Position numbers and translations under genes: made by a program | Shown: positions 41,202-53,842 of the stretch, piece after piece | Numbering within the stretch: position 1 is the first letter of the stretch | How the letters are laid out: every line of letters starts with the position of its first letter | Notes under the pieces: model-generated | Databases searched by the model: none | What the model was told of the DNA's origin: nothing | The model's input: the letters and a program-made list of their open reading frames with translations, nothing else | DNA from: Nocardioides sp. | GTDB taxonomy: Bacteria > Actinomycetota > Actinomycetes > Propionibacteriales > Nocardioidaceae | NCBI GenBank assembly: GCA_030698375.1 | Contig: JAUYLL010000132.1 | Span: 1 to 64,000, forward strand | Reading direction: 5' to 3' | Length of the DNA stretch: 64,000 bases

Positions 41202-41927
41202 CTAGCTCGCCGCGGGCTCCGCCGCCGGCCCCTCGGGCACCTCGAGGGGCACCACGAACCACGGCAGGAAGTGCTGTGCCAGCGGCCCGATCGCCAGGGC
41301 GTAGAGCACCGTGCCTGCCCCCACCGCTCCCCCGAGCAGCCAGCCGATCGCGACGACGGTCACCTCCAGGCAGGTGCGCACCAGGCGCAACGACCGTCCG
41401 GTGTGGCGCGAGAGCCCGGTCATCAGCCCGTCCCGCGGGCCCCGGCCCAGCTGGGACCCGATGTACATCCCCGTCGCCACCCCGTTGAGGACCACGCCCG
41501 CGACCACGAGGACCACCCGCAGCCAGACGTCCTCCGCGGGATCCAGCAGCCACAGCGTCAGGTCGGCGGCCAAACCCACGAGGAAGGCGTTGGCGATGGT
41601 GCCCACCCCGGGCCTCTCCCGCAGGGGCCACCACAGCAGCAGGACCACGAAGCTCATCACGATGACGGCCTGGCCCAGAGTCAGCGGGACGTAGCGGATG
41701 AGCCCGGAGTGCAGGACGTCCCAGGGCGCCACGCCCAACCCGCTGCGCAGCATGAGACCGAGGGACACGCCGTACAGCAGGAGGCCGAGGGTGAGCTGGA
41801 CGAGCCGACGTGGCAGCCGTCCAGCGCGGAGCTGGGCCAGCGGGCCGAGATCGGCCAGCATCGCGGCCGTGCGGACGGGTTTCCGAGGGCCGGGAGCGCC
41901 GCCGAGCACCTCGTCGGTGGTGCTCAC
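41202..41927 (-). CDS. YczE/YyaS/YitT-family integral membrane protein
   Basis: LLLYGVSLGLMLRSGLGVAPWDVLHSGLIRYVPLTLGQAVIVMSFVVLLLWWPL. Confidence 0.7.
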   Translation of the reverse strand: MSTTDEVLGGAPGPRKPVRTAAMLADLGPLAQLRAGRLPRRLVQLTLGLLLYGVSLGLMLRSGLGVAPWDVLHSGLIRYVPLTLGQAVIVMSFVVLLLWWPLRERPGVGTIANAFLVGLAADLTLWLLDPAEDVWLRVVLVVAGVVLNGVATGMYIGSQLGRGPRDGLMTGLSRHTGRSLRLVRTCLEVTVVAIGWLLGGAVGAGTVLYALAIGPLAQHFLPWFVVPLEVPEGPAAEPAAS

Positions 41928-43516
41928 TCCTCGGCGAGGTCCACGGCCCGCACGGACTCGGCGTGCATCGCGTGCTCGATCTCGCCGAGCACCTCGGCCG
42001 GGATGGCGGAGTCGACGGACAGCGCGACGAGCGCGTGGCCCCCCTGGCGGTCACGCGAGACCTGCATGCCCGCGATGTTGACCTTCGACTCGCCCAGGAT
42101 CTGGCCGACGGTACCGACCATGCCGGGCCGGTCCTCGTAGCGGAAGAACGCCAGGTGCTCGGTCGGCTCGATGTCGACGGCGAAACCGTTGACCTCCACG
42201 AGCCGCTCACGCTGGGCGATGCCGATCAGGGTGCCGGAGACCGAGACCGAGGACCCGTCGGCGAGGGTCCCGCGCAGCGTGATCAGGTTCCGGTGGTCGG
42301 GGCTCTCCGGGTCGGTGACCAGGCGGACCGCGACACCGCGCTCAGCAGCCAGCAGGGGTGCGTTCACGTAGGACACCGCGTCCTCGACCACGTCGGCGAA
42401 GACACCCTTGAGGGCGGCCAGCTCGAGCACCTTGACGTCGTACGCCGTGATCTCGCCGCGGACCTCGACGTCGAGCGCACTCGCGACCTCGCCGGCCAGC
42501 GCGGTGAAGATCCGGCCCAGCTTCTCGGTCAGCGGGATGCCCGGCCGCACCTCCTCGGCGATCACGCCGCCCTGCACGTTGACCGCGTCAGGGACGAGCT
42601 CGCCCGAGAGCGCCAGCCGGACCGAGCGCGCGACCGCGATACCGGCCTTCTCCTGGGCCTCGTCGGTCGAGGCGCCGAGGTGCGGCGTGGCGACCACGTT
42701 CTCCAGCTCAAAGAGCGGCGAGTCGGTGCACGGCTCCTGGGCGAACACGTCGAGACCGGCCGCTGCGACGCGGCCCTCCTTGAGCGCGGAGTAGAGCGCG
42801 ATCTCGTCGACGATCCCGCCGCGGGCGGCGTTGACCAGGACCAGCGAGGGCTTGACCCGCGCGAGCTCGTCGGCGCCGATCAGCCCTGTGGTCTCGGGGG
42901 TCTTGGGCAGGTGGACCGACATGAAGTCGGACTCGGCCAGGAGCGTGTCGAGGTCGACCAGGCGGACGCCCATCTGGGCGGCACGGCCCGCCTGCACGTA
43001 GGGGTCGTAGGCGATGACCTTCATCCCGAACGCCGCGAGCCGCTGGGCGACGAGCACCCCGATGCGTCCGAGCCCGACGATCCCGACGGTCTTCTCGAAC
43101 AGCTCGATGCCGGTGTAGCGGCTGCGCTTCCACTGGCCGGCCCGCAGCGCCGCGTGGGCCGGCGCGACGTGCCGGGCCGCGGCCAGCATCAGCGCGACGG
43201 CGAGCTCCGCGGCCGAGACGATGTTCGACGTGGGCGCGTTCACCACCATGACGCCGCTCTGCGTCGCCTGCTTGACGTCGACGTTGTCGAGACCGACCCC
43301 GGCCCGGGCCACCACTTTCAGACGCGTCGCAGCGGCGAGCGCCTCCGCGTCGACCTGCGTCGCGCTGCGCACCAGGATGGCGTCGGCCTCGCCGATCGCG
43401 GCCAACAGTGACGCGCGGTCGGCACCGTCGCAGTGCCGGACGTCGAAGTCCGGGCCCAGCGCCTCGACGGTCGCGGGGCTGAGCTCTTCGGCGATGAGTA
43501 CGACGGGCTGGGTCAC
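41924..43516 (-). CDS. serA: D-3-phosphoglycerate dehydrogenase
   Basis: VARAGVGLDNVDVKQATQSGVMVVNAPTSNIVSAAELAVALMLAAAR; C-terminal ACT domain. Confidence 0.95.
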   Translation of the reverse strand: MTQPVVLIAEELSPATVEALGPDFDVRHCDGADRASLLAAIGEADAILVRSATQVDAEALAAATRLKVVARAGVGLDNVDVKQATQSGVMVVNAPTSNIVSAAELAVALMLAAARHVAPAHAALRAGQWKRSRYTGIELFEKTVGIVGLGRIGVLVAQRLAAFGMKVIAYDPYVQAGRAAQMGVRLVDLDTLLAESDFMSVHLPKTPETTGLIGADELARVKPSLVLVNAARGGIVDEIALYSALKEGRVAAAGLDVFAQEPCTDSPLFELENVVATPHLGASTDEAQEKAGIAVARSVRLALSGELVPDAVNVQGGVIAEEVRPGIPLTEKLGRIFTALAGEVASALDVEVRGEITAYDVKVLELAALKGVFADVVEDAVSYVNAPLLAAERGVAVRLVTDPESPDHRNLITLRGTLADGSSVSVSGTLIGIAQRERLVEVNGFAVDIEPTEHLAFFRYEDRPGMVGTVGQILGESKVNIAGMQVSRDRQGGHALVALSVDSAIPAEVLGEIEHAMHAESVRAVDLAEE

Positions 43517-43703
43517 GGCTGTTCCTCGGGGTCTCGCGAGCGACGCGCGGTGCGCGGGAGGGGCGTGCACGTCGTTGTGCCCGGCCTTCGATGCTACCGG
43601 CCCCACCGGCCCGCGCCAGGGCCGTCCACGCCGGGTCCGTGAGGCCCGGGGAGGTGCGGCCAGTCCTCCTCTCATCGGACGACCCGAAACACCTGCCCCA
43701 GGG

Positions 43704-44420
43704 TCAGACGGATGCCGTGGCGAGCTTGAGGGCGAAGCCGAGGAAGACCACCCCGACGACCGAGGTTCCTCCGGCCGTCATCGCGGGTCGCTGACGACAG
43801 ATCTCCGCCAGCCGGGCGCCAGCGAAGATCAGCGCGCTGAGGTAGAGGAAGCTGGCGATCTCCAGCAGGACGGCGAGGACGAGGAACGGGATCACCGGCT
43901 CCGGATAGGCCGGGTCGACGAACTGGACGAAGAAGGCGACGAAGAACAAGATCGCCTTCGGGTTCAGCAGGCTGATGACCAGCGCGCGACGCGTTGCCGA
44001 CGCGGCCGGCGCGTGACCACGGCCCGCGGGTGCCACGTGCTCGCCCGGGTCCCGCACCACGATGGCGGCGGCCTGGTCGGCGAGCGCGCGCTCGGACCTG
44101 TCGTGCCCGGGCCTGCGTCGCATGCTCCAGGCCGCTCGCAGCAGGCCGATCGCGAGCCACGCCAGGTATCCGGCACCCAGGTACTTCACCACCGCGAACG
44201 CGGTCTCGTTCGCCTGCAGCAGCGAGGCCACGCCGACCGCAGCCAGGAGCATCAGCACCGCGTCCCCGGCGAACACCCCGCAGGCCGCCGCGTACCCCCG
44301 CCGCACGCCGTCACGGGCAGCGACGGTGAGCACGAAGAGGGAGTTCGGCCCCGGGAGCAGGACGATCAGCACCATCCCGACCAGGTAGGTCTCGAGGTCC
44401 GTCACACCCCACACGGGCAC
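43704..44420 (-). CDS. LysE/RhtB family amino acid exporter
   Basis: YLVGMVLIVLLPGPNSLFVLTVAARDGVRRGYAAACGVFAGDAVLMLLAAVGVASLL. Confidence 0.85.
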   Translation of the reverse strand: MPVWGVTDLETYLVGMVLIVLLPGPNSLFVLTVAARDGVRRGYAAACGVFAGDAVLMLLAAVGVASLLQANETAFAVVKYLGAGYLAWLAIGLLRAAWSMRRRPGHDRSERALADQAAAIVVRDPGEHVAPAGRGHAPAASATRRALVISLLNPKAILFFVAFFVQFVDPAYPEPVIPFLVLAVLLEIASFLYLSALIFAGARLAEICRQRPAMTAGGTSVVGVVFLGFALKLATASV

Positions 44421-44506
44421 ATCCTCTTATGGCGAACGCGGTCGCGCGACGGGACAGACCCGGGCGGCCGAGGGATGGAACAGGACTCGGCCAGCGGGAC
44501 GACGAC

Positions 44507-44537
44507 GGGCCGGGACCATCGGTGACGGTCCCGGCCC
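44507..44537 (-). terminator. Hairpin downstream of ilvC
   Basis: gggccgggacc-N9-ggtcccggccc inverted repeat after ilvC stop. Confidence 0.65.
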
Positions 44538-44556
44538 GGCCGGCGCGTGCTGGGCG

Positions 44557-46186
<1,630 letters not shown>

Positions 46187-46238
46187 TGGTTGCCTTCCGG
46201 GTGTGCGGGATCTCGCCGGGCTCGACCGCCCATGGTCC

Positions 46239-47984
46239 TCACAGGTCGTCTTCCTCGAACTCGGGTGCCAGGTCCCGGGCGAACTTGATGTCGTCGTTGC
46301 TCGTGCCGGCCGCGACCATCGGCCACACCATGGCGTCGCGGTGCACGCGGAAGTCGACCACCACGGGGACGTCGTCGATCTCCATCGCCTTGCGGATCGT
46401 GGAGTCCACGTCGCCCGGGGAGTCGCACGAGAGACCGACCGCGCCGTAGGCCTCGGCCAGCTTCACGAAGTCCGGCACCCGCTTGCTCTGCAGGTCGGTG
46501 TTGGAGTAGCGCTCGTTATAGAACAGCGTCTGCCACTGGCGCACCATGCCGAGCGACTCGTTGTTGATGATCGCGACCTTGATCGGGATCCCCTCGATGG
46601 TGCAGGTGGCCAGCTCCTGGTTGGTCATCTGGAAGCAGCCGTCGCCGTCGATCGCCCACACGGTGGCGTCGGGGCGCCCGACCTTGGCCCCCATGGCGGC
46701 GGGCACCGCGAAACCCATCGTCCCGGCACCGCCGGAGTTGATCCAGGTGTTGGGGTTCTCGTACTGGACGAAGTGGGTGGCCCACATCTGGTGCTGCCCC
46801 ACGCCGGAGCAGTAGATCGCCTCCGGACCGGCGATCTGGCCCAGCCGCTGGATGACGTACTGCGGCGCGAGCGAGCCGTCGGCGGGCTCGTCATAGCCCA
46901 GGGGGTACTTCTGCTTGACCCCGGTGAGGAACTCCGCCCAGGCCTCGTAGTCGCCGGACTCGCCCTTGTCGTGCTCGAGGCGCAGCGTCGCCACCAGGTC
47001 ACCGATGACCTCGCGGCAGTCACCGACGATGGGGACGTCGACCGCGCGGTTCTTGCCGATCTCGGCGGGGTCGATGTCTGCGTGGATCACCCTGGCGTGC
47101 GGGGCGAAGGAGTCCAGGTTGCCGGTCACCCGGTCGTCGAACCGCGCCCCCAGGCTGATGATCAGGTCGCTGCGCTGCAGGCCCGCCACGGCCGCCACGG
47201 TGCCGTGCATGCCCGGCATGCCGAGGTGCTGGGGGTGGCTGTCGGGGAACGCGCCCCGGGCCATCAGGGTGGTCACCACCGGGATGCCGGTGAGCTGGGC
47301 GAGGGCCAGCAGTTCGGCCGACGCCCGGGCACGGATCACCCCGCCGCCGACGTACAGCACCGGACGACGCGCCTCGAGCATCAGCTTGGCGGCCTCGCGG
47401 ACCTGCTTGGCGTGCGGCCGGGTCACCGGACGGTAGCCCGGGAGCTCGAGCTCGGTCGGCCAGTCGAAGGTGGTCTGCGCCTGCAGGGCGTCCTTGGCGA
47501 TGTCGACCAGGACCGGTCCGGGGCGCCCGGTGGAGGCGATGTGGAACGCCTCCGCCACCCTGCGCGGGATCTCGGCGGGGTCGGTGACCAGGAAGTTGTG
47601 CTTGGTGATCGGCATCGTGATGCCGCGGATGTCAGCCTCCTGGAAGGCGTCGGTGCCAATCGACGCGCTGGGCACCTGCCCGGTGATCGCCACCATCGGC
47701 ACCGAGTCCATGTAGGCGTCGGCGATCGGGGTGACCAGGTTGGTCGCGCCCGGGCCCGAGGTCGCGATGCACACACCCGTGCGGCCGGTCGCGACGGCGT
47801 ACCCCTGCGCTGCGTGGCCAGCGCCCTGCTCGTGGCGCACGAGGATGTGGCGTACCTGCGTGGAGTCGTAGAGCGGGTCGTACGCCGGCAGGATCGCGCC
47901 GCCGGGGATCCCGAAGAGGTCGGTGACCCCCGCACACTCCAGCGCCCTGACCAGGCTCTGCGCGCCGGTGACCTGCTCGCTCAT
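46239..47984 (-). CDS. ilvB: Acetolactate synthase large subunit
   Basis: [36 protein letters not shown]...[22 protein letters not shown]. Confidence 0.96.
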   Translation of the reverse strand: MSEQVTGAQSLVRALECAGVTDLFGIPGGAILPAYDPLYDSTQVRHILVRHEQGAGHAAQGYAVATGRTGVCIATSGPGATNLVTPIADAYMDSVPMVAITGQVPSASIGTDAFQEADIRGITMPITKHNFLVTDPAEIPRRVAEAFHIASTGRPGPVLVDIAKDALQAQTTFDWPTELELPGYRPVTRPHAKQVREAAKLMLEARRPVLYVGGGVIRARASAELLALAQLTGIPVVTTLMARGAFPDSHPQHLGMPGMHGTVAAVAGLQRSDLIISLGARFDDRVTGNLDSFAPHARVIHADIDPAEIGKNRAVDVPIVGDCREVIGDLVATLRLEHDKGESGDYEAWAEFLTGVKQKYPLGYDEPADGSLAPQYVIQRLGQIAGPEAIYCSGVGQHQMWATHFVQYENPNTWINSGGAGTMGFAVPAAMGAKVGRPDATVWAIDGDGCFQMTNQELATCTIEGIPIKVAIINNESLGMVRQWQTLFYNERYSNTDLQSKRVPDFVKLAEAYGAVGLSCDSPGDVDSTIRKAMEIDDVPVVVDFRVHRDAMVWPMVAAGTSNDDIKFARDLAPEFEEDDL

Positions 47985-48034
47985 GACTCCTCAATCCTTC
48001 CGGGGGGGTGGTGCGGACCTCGTGCCACAAAAAA

Positions 48035-48063
48035 ACCCCTCGGCCGTCGGGCAGGCGAGGGGT
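48035..48063 (-). terminator. Attenuator terminator upstream of ilvB
   Basis: Minus strand ACCCCTCGCCTGCCCGACGGCCGAGGGGTTTTTTT. Confidence 0.85.
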
Positions 48064-48087
48064 GACGCGTGTGCTGCGGCGGTGCCG

Positions 48088-48129
48088 TCAGCCTACGCGT
48101 CGCAGGGGTACGAGGAGGTGTCCACGCAT
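48088..48129 (-). promoter_or_regulatory. Leader peptide MRGHLLVPLRRVG (ilvBNC attenuator)
   Basis: ATG CGT GGA CAC CTC CTC GTA CCC CTG CGA CGC GTA GGC TGA upstream of the U-tract terminator. Confidence 0.8.
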
Positions 48130-48207
48130 GGTCCTACGGTCGCCGGGCACCCGAGGGTGCGTCAAGGAAGTATGGCGAGCGTCTCAGGGAGAGATACGAC
48201 GGTCCCG

Positions 48208-48657
48208 TCAGATGGACGGCGCCGAGGGGTCCCCCGGCCTCGGGGCCAGCACGAGGTCGGCGATCGGCCCGGGGTTGTGGGCGACCTCCCAGCGGAAGCC
48301 GTCGGGGTCGGCGAAGTACCCGGCGTACCCGCCCCAAGAGCGTCGTACGGCGGACTGGACAAGGTCCGCGCCCGCGCGGGCGGCCAGGGCGAGCACCTCG
48401 TCGACCTCGGCCTGCGTGGCGACGTTGTGGGCGAGGGTGAACGGGGCGAGGCCGGGCCCACTGCGCAGGGGCCCGACCTCGACCTCGAACGCCGCGGCGG
48501 ACCACAGCGACAGGAGCAGGTGCTCCCCCGTCCGGATCATCACGACCTCGTCCGGCACGTCGACCTCCGCCGTCCACCCCAGGCCGTCGAGGTAGAAGGC
48601 GCGGCTCGCACCGAGATCAGCCACCGCGAGCGTGACCAGGCTGATGCGCGGGTCCAC
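48208..48657 (-). CDS. VOC (glyoxalase) family protein
   Basis: ISLVTLAVADLGASRAFYLDGLGW...GYAGYFADPDGFRWEVAHNPG. Confidence 0.85.
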   Translation of the reverse strand: MDPRISLVTLAVADLGASRAFYLDGLGWTAEVDVPDEVVMIRTGEHLLLSLWSAAAFEVEVGPLRSGPGLAPFTLAHNVATQAEVDEVLALAARAGADLVQSAVRRSWGGYAGYFADPDGFRWEVAHNPGPIADLVLAPRPGDPSAPSI

Positions 48658-48674
48658 GGAGAAGGTCCTGCGTG

Positions 48675-50354
48675 TCAGCCGCAGACCGCGCCGTGCGCGG
48701 CCGACTGGACGACCTTGGCGTACTTCCCGAGGACGCCGCGGGTGTACTTCGGCGGGTTCGGCTCCCACCCCTCGCGCCGACGGGCGAGCTCGGCGTCGTC
48801 GAGCGCCACGTCGAGCGTGCCGTGGGCGACGTCGAGACGGATCTGGTCACCGTCGCGCAAGAACGCGATCGGTCCGGCGTCGACGGCCTCGGGGGCGATG
48901 TGACCGACGCAGAGGCCGGTGGTGCCGCCGGAGAACCGGCCGTCGGTGACCAGGAGCACGTCCTTGCCGAGCCCGGCGCCCTTGATGGCGCCGGTGATCG
49001 CGAGCATCTCACGCATGCCCGGGCCGCCCTTGGGCCCCTCGTAGCGGATCACGACGACGTCGCCGTGCTCGATACGACCCTCCGAGAGGGCGTCCATGGC
49101 GGCCTTCTCACCGTCGAAGACCCGGGCCGGGCCCTCGAAGACCTCGTCGTCGAAGCCGGCCGACTTCACGACCGCACCCTCGGGCGCCAGCGAGCCCTGG
49201 AGGATCGTGATCCCGCCGGTGGCGTGGATCGGCTCGTTCAGGCGACGGATGATGTCGCCGTCGACGCTGGGCGGGGCGAGTGCCTCCAGGTTCTCGGCCA
49301 TGGTGCGGCCGGTGACCGTGAGGCAGTCGCCGTTCATCAGCCCGGCGTCGAGCAGCAGCTTCATGACCACGGGGATGCCGCCGACCTTGTCGACGTCGTT
49401 CATCACGTACCGGCCGAACGGCTTGAGGTCGCCGAGGTGCGGGACCTTCGCGCCGATCCGGGTGAAGTCGGCGAGGGTGAGGTCGACCTCGGCCTCGCGG
49501 GCGATGGCGAGCAGGTGGAGCACAGCATTGGTCGAGCCGCCGAGGGCCATCACGACCGCGATCGCGTTCTCGAAGGCCGGCTTCGTCATCACCTGACGGG
49601 CGGTGATGCCCTCGCGGAGCATCCCGACCACGGCCGCGCCCGACCGGTGGGCGAAACCGTCGCGCCGCCGGTCCACGGCGGGCGGCGCGGCCGAGCCGGG
49701 CAGCGACATCCCGATCGCCTCGGCCACCGAGGCCATCGTGTTCGCGGTGTACATCCCGCCGCAGGCACCCTCACCGGGGCAGATCGCGCGCTCGATGCGG
49801 TCGACCTCCTCGCGGGTGATCTTCCCGGCCAGGCACGCACCGACGGCCTCGAAGGCGTCGATGATCGTCACGTCGTGGCCGTCGACCTGACCGGGCATCG
49901 TCGAGCCGGCGTAGAGGAAGACGCTGGCGAGGTCCAGGCGCGCCGCGGCCATCAGCATGCCGGGGAGCGACTTGTCGCACCCGGCCAGCAACACGGAGCC
50001 GTCGAGACGCTCGGCCATCATCACGGTCTCGACCGAGTCGGCGATGACCTCGCGGCTCACCAGCGAGAAGTGCATGCCCTCGTGACCCATGGAGATGCCG
50101 TCCGAGACCGAGATGGTGCCGAACTCCAGCGGGTAGCCACCCGCGCCGTGCACGCCGTTCTTCACCGCCTTGGCGAGGCGGTCCAGGGAGAGGTTGCAGG
50201 GGGTGATCTCGTTCCAGGACGAGGCCACCCCGATCTGGGGCTTGGCGAAGTCCTCGTCCCCCATGCCGACGGCGCGGAGCATTCCGCGCGCGGCGGCCCT
50301 CTCGAGTCCGTCGGTGACGTCGCGGCTGCGGGGCTTCAGGTCGTGCTCAGGCAT
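48675..50354 (-). CDS. ilvD: Dihydroxy-acid dehydratase
   Basis: [48 protein letters not shown]...[17 protein letters not shown]. Confidence 0.95.
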   Translation of the reverse strand: MPEHDLKPRSRDVTDGLERAAARGMLRAVGMGDEDFAKPQIGVASSWNEITPCNLSLDRLAKAVKNGVHGAGGYPLEFGTISVSDGISMGHEGMHFSLVSREVIADSVETVMMAERLDGSVLLAGCDKSLPGMLMAAARLDLASVFLYAGSTMPGQVDGHDVTIIDAFEAVGACLAGKITREEVDRIERAICPGEGACGGMYTANTMASVAEAIGMSLPGSAAPPAVDRRRDGFAHRSGAAVVGMLREGITARQVMTKPAFENAIAVVMALGGSTNAVLHLLAIAREAEVDLTLADFTRIGAKVPHLGDLKPFGRYVMNDVDKVGGIPVVMKLLLDAGLMNGDCLTVTGRTMAENLEALAPPSVDGDIIRRLNEPIHATGGITILQGSLAPEGAVVKSAGFDDEVFEGPARVFDGEKAAMDALSEGRIEHGDVVVIRYEGPKGGPGMREMLAITGAIKGAGLGKDVLLVTDGRFSGGTTGLCVGHIAPEAVDAGPIAFLRDGDQIRLDVAHGTLDVALDDAELARRREGWEPNPPKYTRGVLGKYAKVVQSAAHGAVCG

Positions 50355-50551
50355 GGGCAGGAGCCTACGCGCCGAGGAACCGGGCCCCACCGTGGTCCCA
50401 GCACCAGCGGCCGGCGGCCAGACGAGCACCGCTTCTTCCCAGCCTGTTCACGTGCGTGTCACGCAATGTTGACGGTGTGGACCTCAGCCGCCCCTAGCGT
50501 GGTGTTCCGGTCGCTGGCAACACCCGACGAGACGACCGCTCGGAGGACGTC

Positions 50552-50869
50552 ATGGGTCTAGGGACACACATCCGCCACCACGTCGCAGCGACGACCCCGC
50601 TCACCGCGGCGCTCGTCTGGTCCCGCGGCTGGGGCGAGCGGGCCCAGGAGCGGGCACGGCGCAACGCCATGGTCGCGACGAACGAGCTGATGGCCCGCCG
50701 GCAGGAGCGCGAAGACGTCGACGAGTTCCTCGTCCGCGCCCATGCCCGCCACCACGCCGCCGCCGGCCACCGTCACCAGGCCCACCGGCAGGACCACCGG
50801 GCCCCCCACACGCGGCACGCGGCACCTCCCGTGCCGTCCGAGCAGCACCCCGCGGCGGCCCAGGGCTGA
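50552..50869 (+). CDS. Hypothetical protein with His-rich C-terminus
   Basis: MGLGTHIRHHVAATTPLTAALVWSRGW... ending HARHHAAAGHRHQAHRQDHRAPHTRHAA. Confidence 0.5.
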   Translation: MGLGTHIRHHVAATTPLTAALVWSRGWGERAQERARRNAMVATNELMARRQEREDVDEFLVRAHARHHAAAGHRHQAHRQDHRAPHTRHAAPPVPSEQHPAAAQG

Positions 50870-50944
50870 CCGGCACCCGTCGACCCGCCGCCCGGTCAGC
50901 GAGCACTCGAGCCGGCGTACGGCGGGGCGCGGCAGACTGAGGCC

Positions 50945-51877
50945 ATGTCCCAGCGCGCTCTCTACGACGCTCCCGACGATCCGCGCCGCGCCGGCGAAAC
51001 GGATGGCGAGCTGTCCCTCCGCTTCTACGACGTCGTCTCCCGGGACGGGACCCGGCTGCGAGCCTGGACCAACGACGCCGACGGCCCCGTGGTGCTGCTG
51101 TGCAACGGACTGGGTACCAACCCCTACGCCTGGCCTGCCCTGCTGCGACGCGACTGCGGCGTGCGGGTCGTGTCCTGGAACCACCGTGGAGTCGGCGGCT
51201 CGGAGCGACCGGCCGACCCTGCGCGCGTGCGAGTGGCCGACTTCGTCGAGGATGCGCTCGCGGTGCTCGACGACGCCGGCCTCGACCGGGTGCCCGCCCT
51301 CGGGTGGTCGATCGGCGTCAACACGATGTTCGAGCTCGCGCTCATGCACCCCGACCGGGTCGCGGGGCTCTTCGCCGTCTGCGGGGTCCCCGGGGGGACC
51401 TTCGCCTCGATGGGTGCCCCGATCTTCCTCCCCCGGCCGGTCCGCCGGCCCCTGACCGTCGGCCTGACCTCGCTGCTCGAACGTGCCGGGAGCGCGCTGA
51501 CCCCGGTGACGTCCCGGCTGCCGGTCGGTCCACGCGGTGCGTGGGCGCTGGCGCACAGCGGGTTCATGCTGCCCGGCGCGGACGCCGACGACGTCGCCCG
51601 CGCGGTCCGGGAGTTCCTCACGACCCCGATCGACTGGTACATGCACCTCGCGCTCGCGGCGTCGCGGCACCGGCGGGTCTCGCTCCGTGGGGTCCGGGTG
51701 CCGACCGCGTTCGTCGCCGGCAAGTGGGACGTCCTGGCGTCCTCCCACGACATGCGCACGGCCGCCGAGCGCATCCCCGGCGCCACGTACGCCGAGCTCC
51801 CCGCCAGCCACTTCGTCCAGCTCGAGCGGCCGCACGAGGTGCACGAGCAGCTGCTGGCGTTCCTCGCACACACTTGA
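50945..51877 (+). CDS. Alpha/beta hydrolase
   Basis: VVLLCNGLGTNPYAWPALLRR...VVSWNHRGVGGSERP...ALGWSIGVNTMFELALMHPDRV. Confidence 0.88.
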   Translation: MSQRALYDAPDDPRRAGETDGELSLRFYDVVSRDGTRLRAWTNDADGPVVLLCNGLGTNPYAWPALLRRDCGVRVVSWNHRGVGGSERPADPARVRVADFVEDALAVLDDAGLDRVPALGWSIGVNTMFELALMHPDRVAGLFAVCGVPGGTFASMGAPIFLPRPVRRPLTVGLTSLLERAGSALTPVTSRLPVGPRGAWALAHSGFMLPGADADDVARAVREFLTTPIDWYMHLALAASRHRRVSLRGVRVPTAFVAGKWDVLASSHDMRTAAERIPGATYAELPASHFVQLERPHEVHEQLLAFLAHT

Positions 51878-51897
51878 GCCGTTCGTAGGTTGGGGAC

Positions 51898-53031
51898 ATG
51901 ATCCGTCGCGCACGTCCCGTCCTCGCCGGTCTCGCACTCGTGCTCGTGGTGGGTGCCTGCGGCACCGAGGACCCGACCCCAACGCCGGGCGAGCGCTCCG
52001 ACTCCCCCTCCCCCACTGACGCCGAGGACCCGGGCGTCTCCGAGGAGACCGGTCCGGTGACACCGCGGATCACCGGCGACGCCGCCACCGGCCTGCAGGC
52101 CCCGTGGGGACTCGGATTCCTGCCCGACGGGACCGCGCTGGTGACCGAGCGCGACACGGCGCGGGTCCTCGCGGTCACCGACGACGAGGTCCGGGTGGTA
52201 GCCACCCTCGAGCAGGCGGCACCCCGGGGCGAGGCCGGGCTACTCGGGCTCGCGGTCTCCCCGACGTACGACGAGGACGAGCTCGTCTACCTCTACCTGA
52301 CGACCGAGCAGGACAACCGGGTCGTCCGCGCGACCTTCGACGGTGACCGGCTCGGCACGCCCGAGGTCGTGCTCGAGGGCATCCCGAGCGCCTTCATCCA
52401 CGACGGCGGCCGGATCCGGTTCGGCCCCGACGACATGCTCTACGTCGCCACCGGCGATGCCTCAGAGCCGTCCCTGGCACCCGACGCCGGCTCGTTGGCC
52501 GGCAAGGTCCTGCGGATCACGCCCGACGGCGACCCGGCCCCCGACAACCCGGACCCCGACTCACCGGTGTGGACCGTGGGCCACCGCAACATCCAGGGCC
52601 TCACCTTCGACGACGAGGGACGCCTGTGGGCCAGCGAGTTCGGTCAGGACGCGTTCGACGAGGTGAACCTGATCGAGGCCGGTGAGAACTACGGCTGGCC
52701 CCAGGTCGAGGGCAAGGGCGACATCGACGGGCTCCGGGACCCCGCGCGCCAGTGGCCCACCTCCGAGGCGTCTCCCTCCGGCCTCGTCTTCCACGAGGGG
52801 TCGCTGTGGATGGCTGCGCTGCGTGGCCAGCGCCTGTGGCAGATCCCGGTGCGCGCGGACGGGTCGACCGGGCGCCCGGTCCCCCACTTCGTCGGGGACC
52901 ACGGTCGCTTGCGCACCGTCGAGGTGGCCCCCGACGGGAACCTGTGGCTGACCACCTCGAACCGCGACGGGCGCGGGGACCCAGGGAGGCAGGACGACCG
53001 GATCCTGGTCGTCGAGCTCACCCGCGACTGA
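51898..53031 (+). CDS. PQQ-dependent sugar dehydrogenase-like lipoprotein
   Basis: Lipobox LVVGACG; LQAPWGLGFLPDGTALVTERD...GGRIRFGPDDMLYVATGDA...VWTVGHRNIQGLTFDDEGRLWASEFGQD. Confidence 0.88.
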   Translation: MIRRARPVLAGLALVLVVGACGTEDPTPTPGERSDSPSPTDAEDPGVSEETGPVTPRITGDAATGLQAPWGLGFLPDGTALVTERDTARVLAVTDDEVRVVATLEQAAPRGEAGLLGLAVSPTYDEDELVYLYLTTEQDNRVVRATFDGDRLGTPEVVLEGIPSAFIHDGGRIRFGPDDMLYVATGDASEPSLAPDAGSLAGKVLRITPDGDPAPDNPDPDSPVWTVGHRNIQGLTFDDEGRLWASEFGQDAFDEVNLIEAGENYGWPQVEGKGDIDGLRDPARQWPTSEASPSGLVFHEGSLWMAALRGQRLWQIPVRADGSTGRPVPHFVGDHGRLRTVEVAPDGNLWLTTSNRDGRGDPGRQDDRILVVELTRD

Positions 53032-53842
53032 CGTCGGCGGGATCCGCCGCCCCCTCGCGCACCACCCGCGCCCGGCGCGACGCGCGCCGGAGGGTGGCCA
53101 GCACGGCAGGTCCCAGCAGCAGCACCATCGCCGTGGTGGTGATCGCCCGGCCGGTGTCCCAGCTGCCGGTCGAGGTCAGCAGCGTGTAGACGACGAAGCG
53201 CACGAGGTTCTCACCGATCGGGTCACCGGGGACGTAGGAGAGCCCGCCCTCGTGGCCGGGCACCAGGATGCCGAGGGTGTAGGGCCAGCTGGCCATGTTC
53301 ATGACCAGGCCGTAGGCATACGCCGCGACCACGCCGTAGGCCACCAGCAGCGCGAGCTCGGCGCGGCCGCGCGCACGTGGCAGCAGGCCGGCGCCCATGC
53401 CGACCCAGGCGGCGGCGAGCATCTGGTACGGCAGCCACGGCCCGACACCCGCGGTCACCAGGGCCGAGGCGAAGAGCGAGGTGCAGCCCAGCACGAACCC
53501 GAACCCCGGTCCGAACACCCGGCCACCGAGGATCAGCAGGAAGAAGACCAGCTCGACGCCCGCGACGCCCGCGCTGGCCCCGCGGAGCACTGCGTTGACC
53601 GCGGTGAGCACACCGAGCATCGCCAACGCGCGGGAGTCCATCCCGCCCTCCGTCAGCTCGGCGAGGACGACCACGACGACGACCGGGAGCAGCAGCAGGA
53701 AGATGAACGGCGGGTCGACGCGGTCGCCCGGCCGGGCCTGCAGGAGCAGCGGCCAGAGGAACATCATCAGGCCCGCCACCGTCGCGACGGCCAGCACGGT
53801 GCGCGAGCGCCACGACAGCGGCAGCGCCGCCGCCCGGCTCAT
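53018..53842 (-). CDS. ECF transporter S component (predicted cobalamin-type)
   Basis: Multi-TM protein ending the operon after ecfA and ecfT; cobalamin specificity inferred from riboswitches and partner genes. Confidence 0.7.
   Translation of the reverse strand: MSRAAALPLSWRSRTVLAVATVAGLMMFLWPLLLQARPGDRVDPPFIFLLLLPVVVVVVLAELTEGGMDSRALAMLGVLTAVNAVLRGASAGVAGVELVFFLLILGGRVFGPGFGFVLGCTSLFASALVTAGVGPWLPYQMLAAAWVGMGAGLLPRARGRAELALLVAYGVVAAYAYGLVMNMASWPYTLGILVPGHEGGLSYVPGDPIGENLVRFVVYTLLTSTGSWDTGRAITTTAMVLLLGPAVLATLRRASRRARVVREGAADPADVSRG

Noticed and set aside
50355-50550. Possible attenuator upstream of ilvD
   Set aside because: No leader ORF with clustered BCAA codons and no U-tract hairpin seen.
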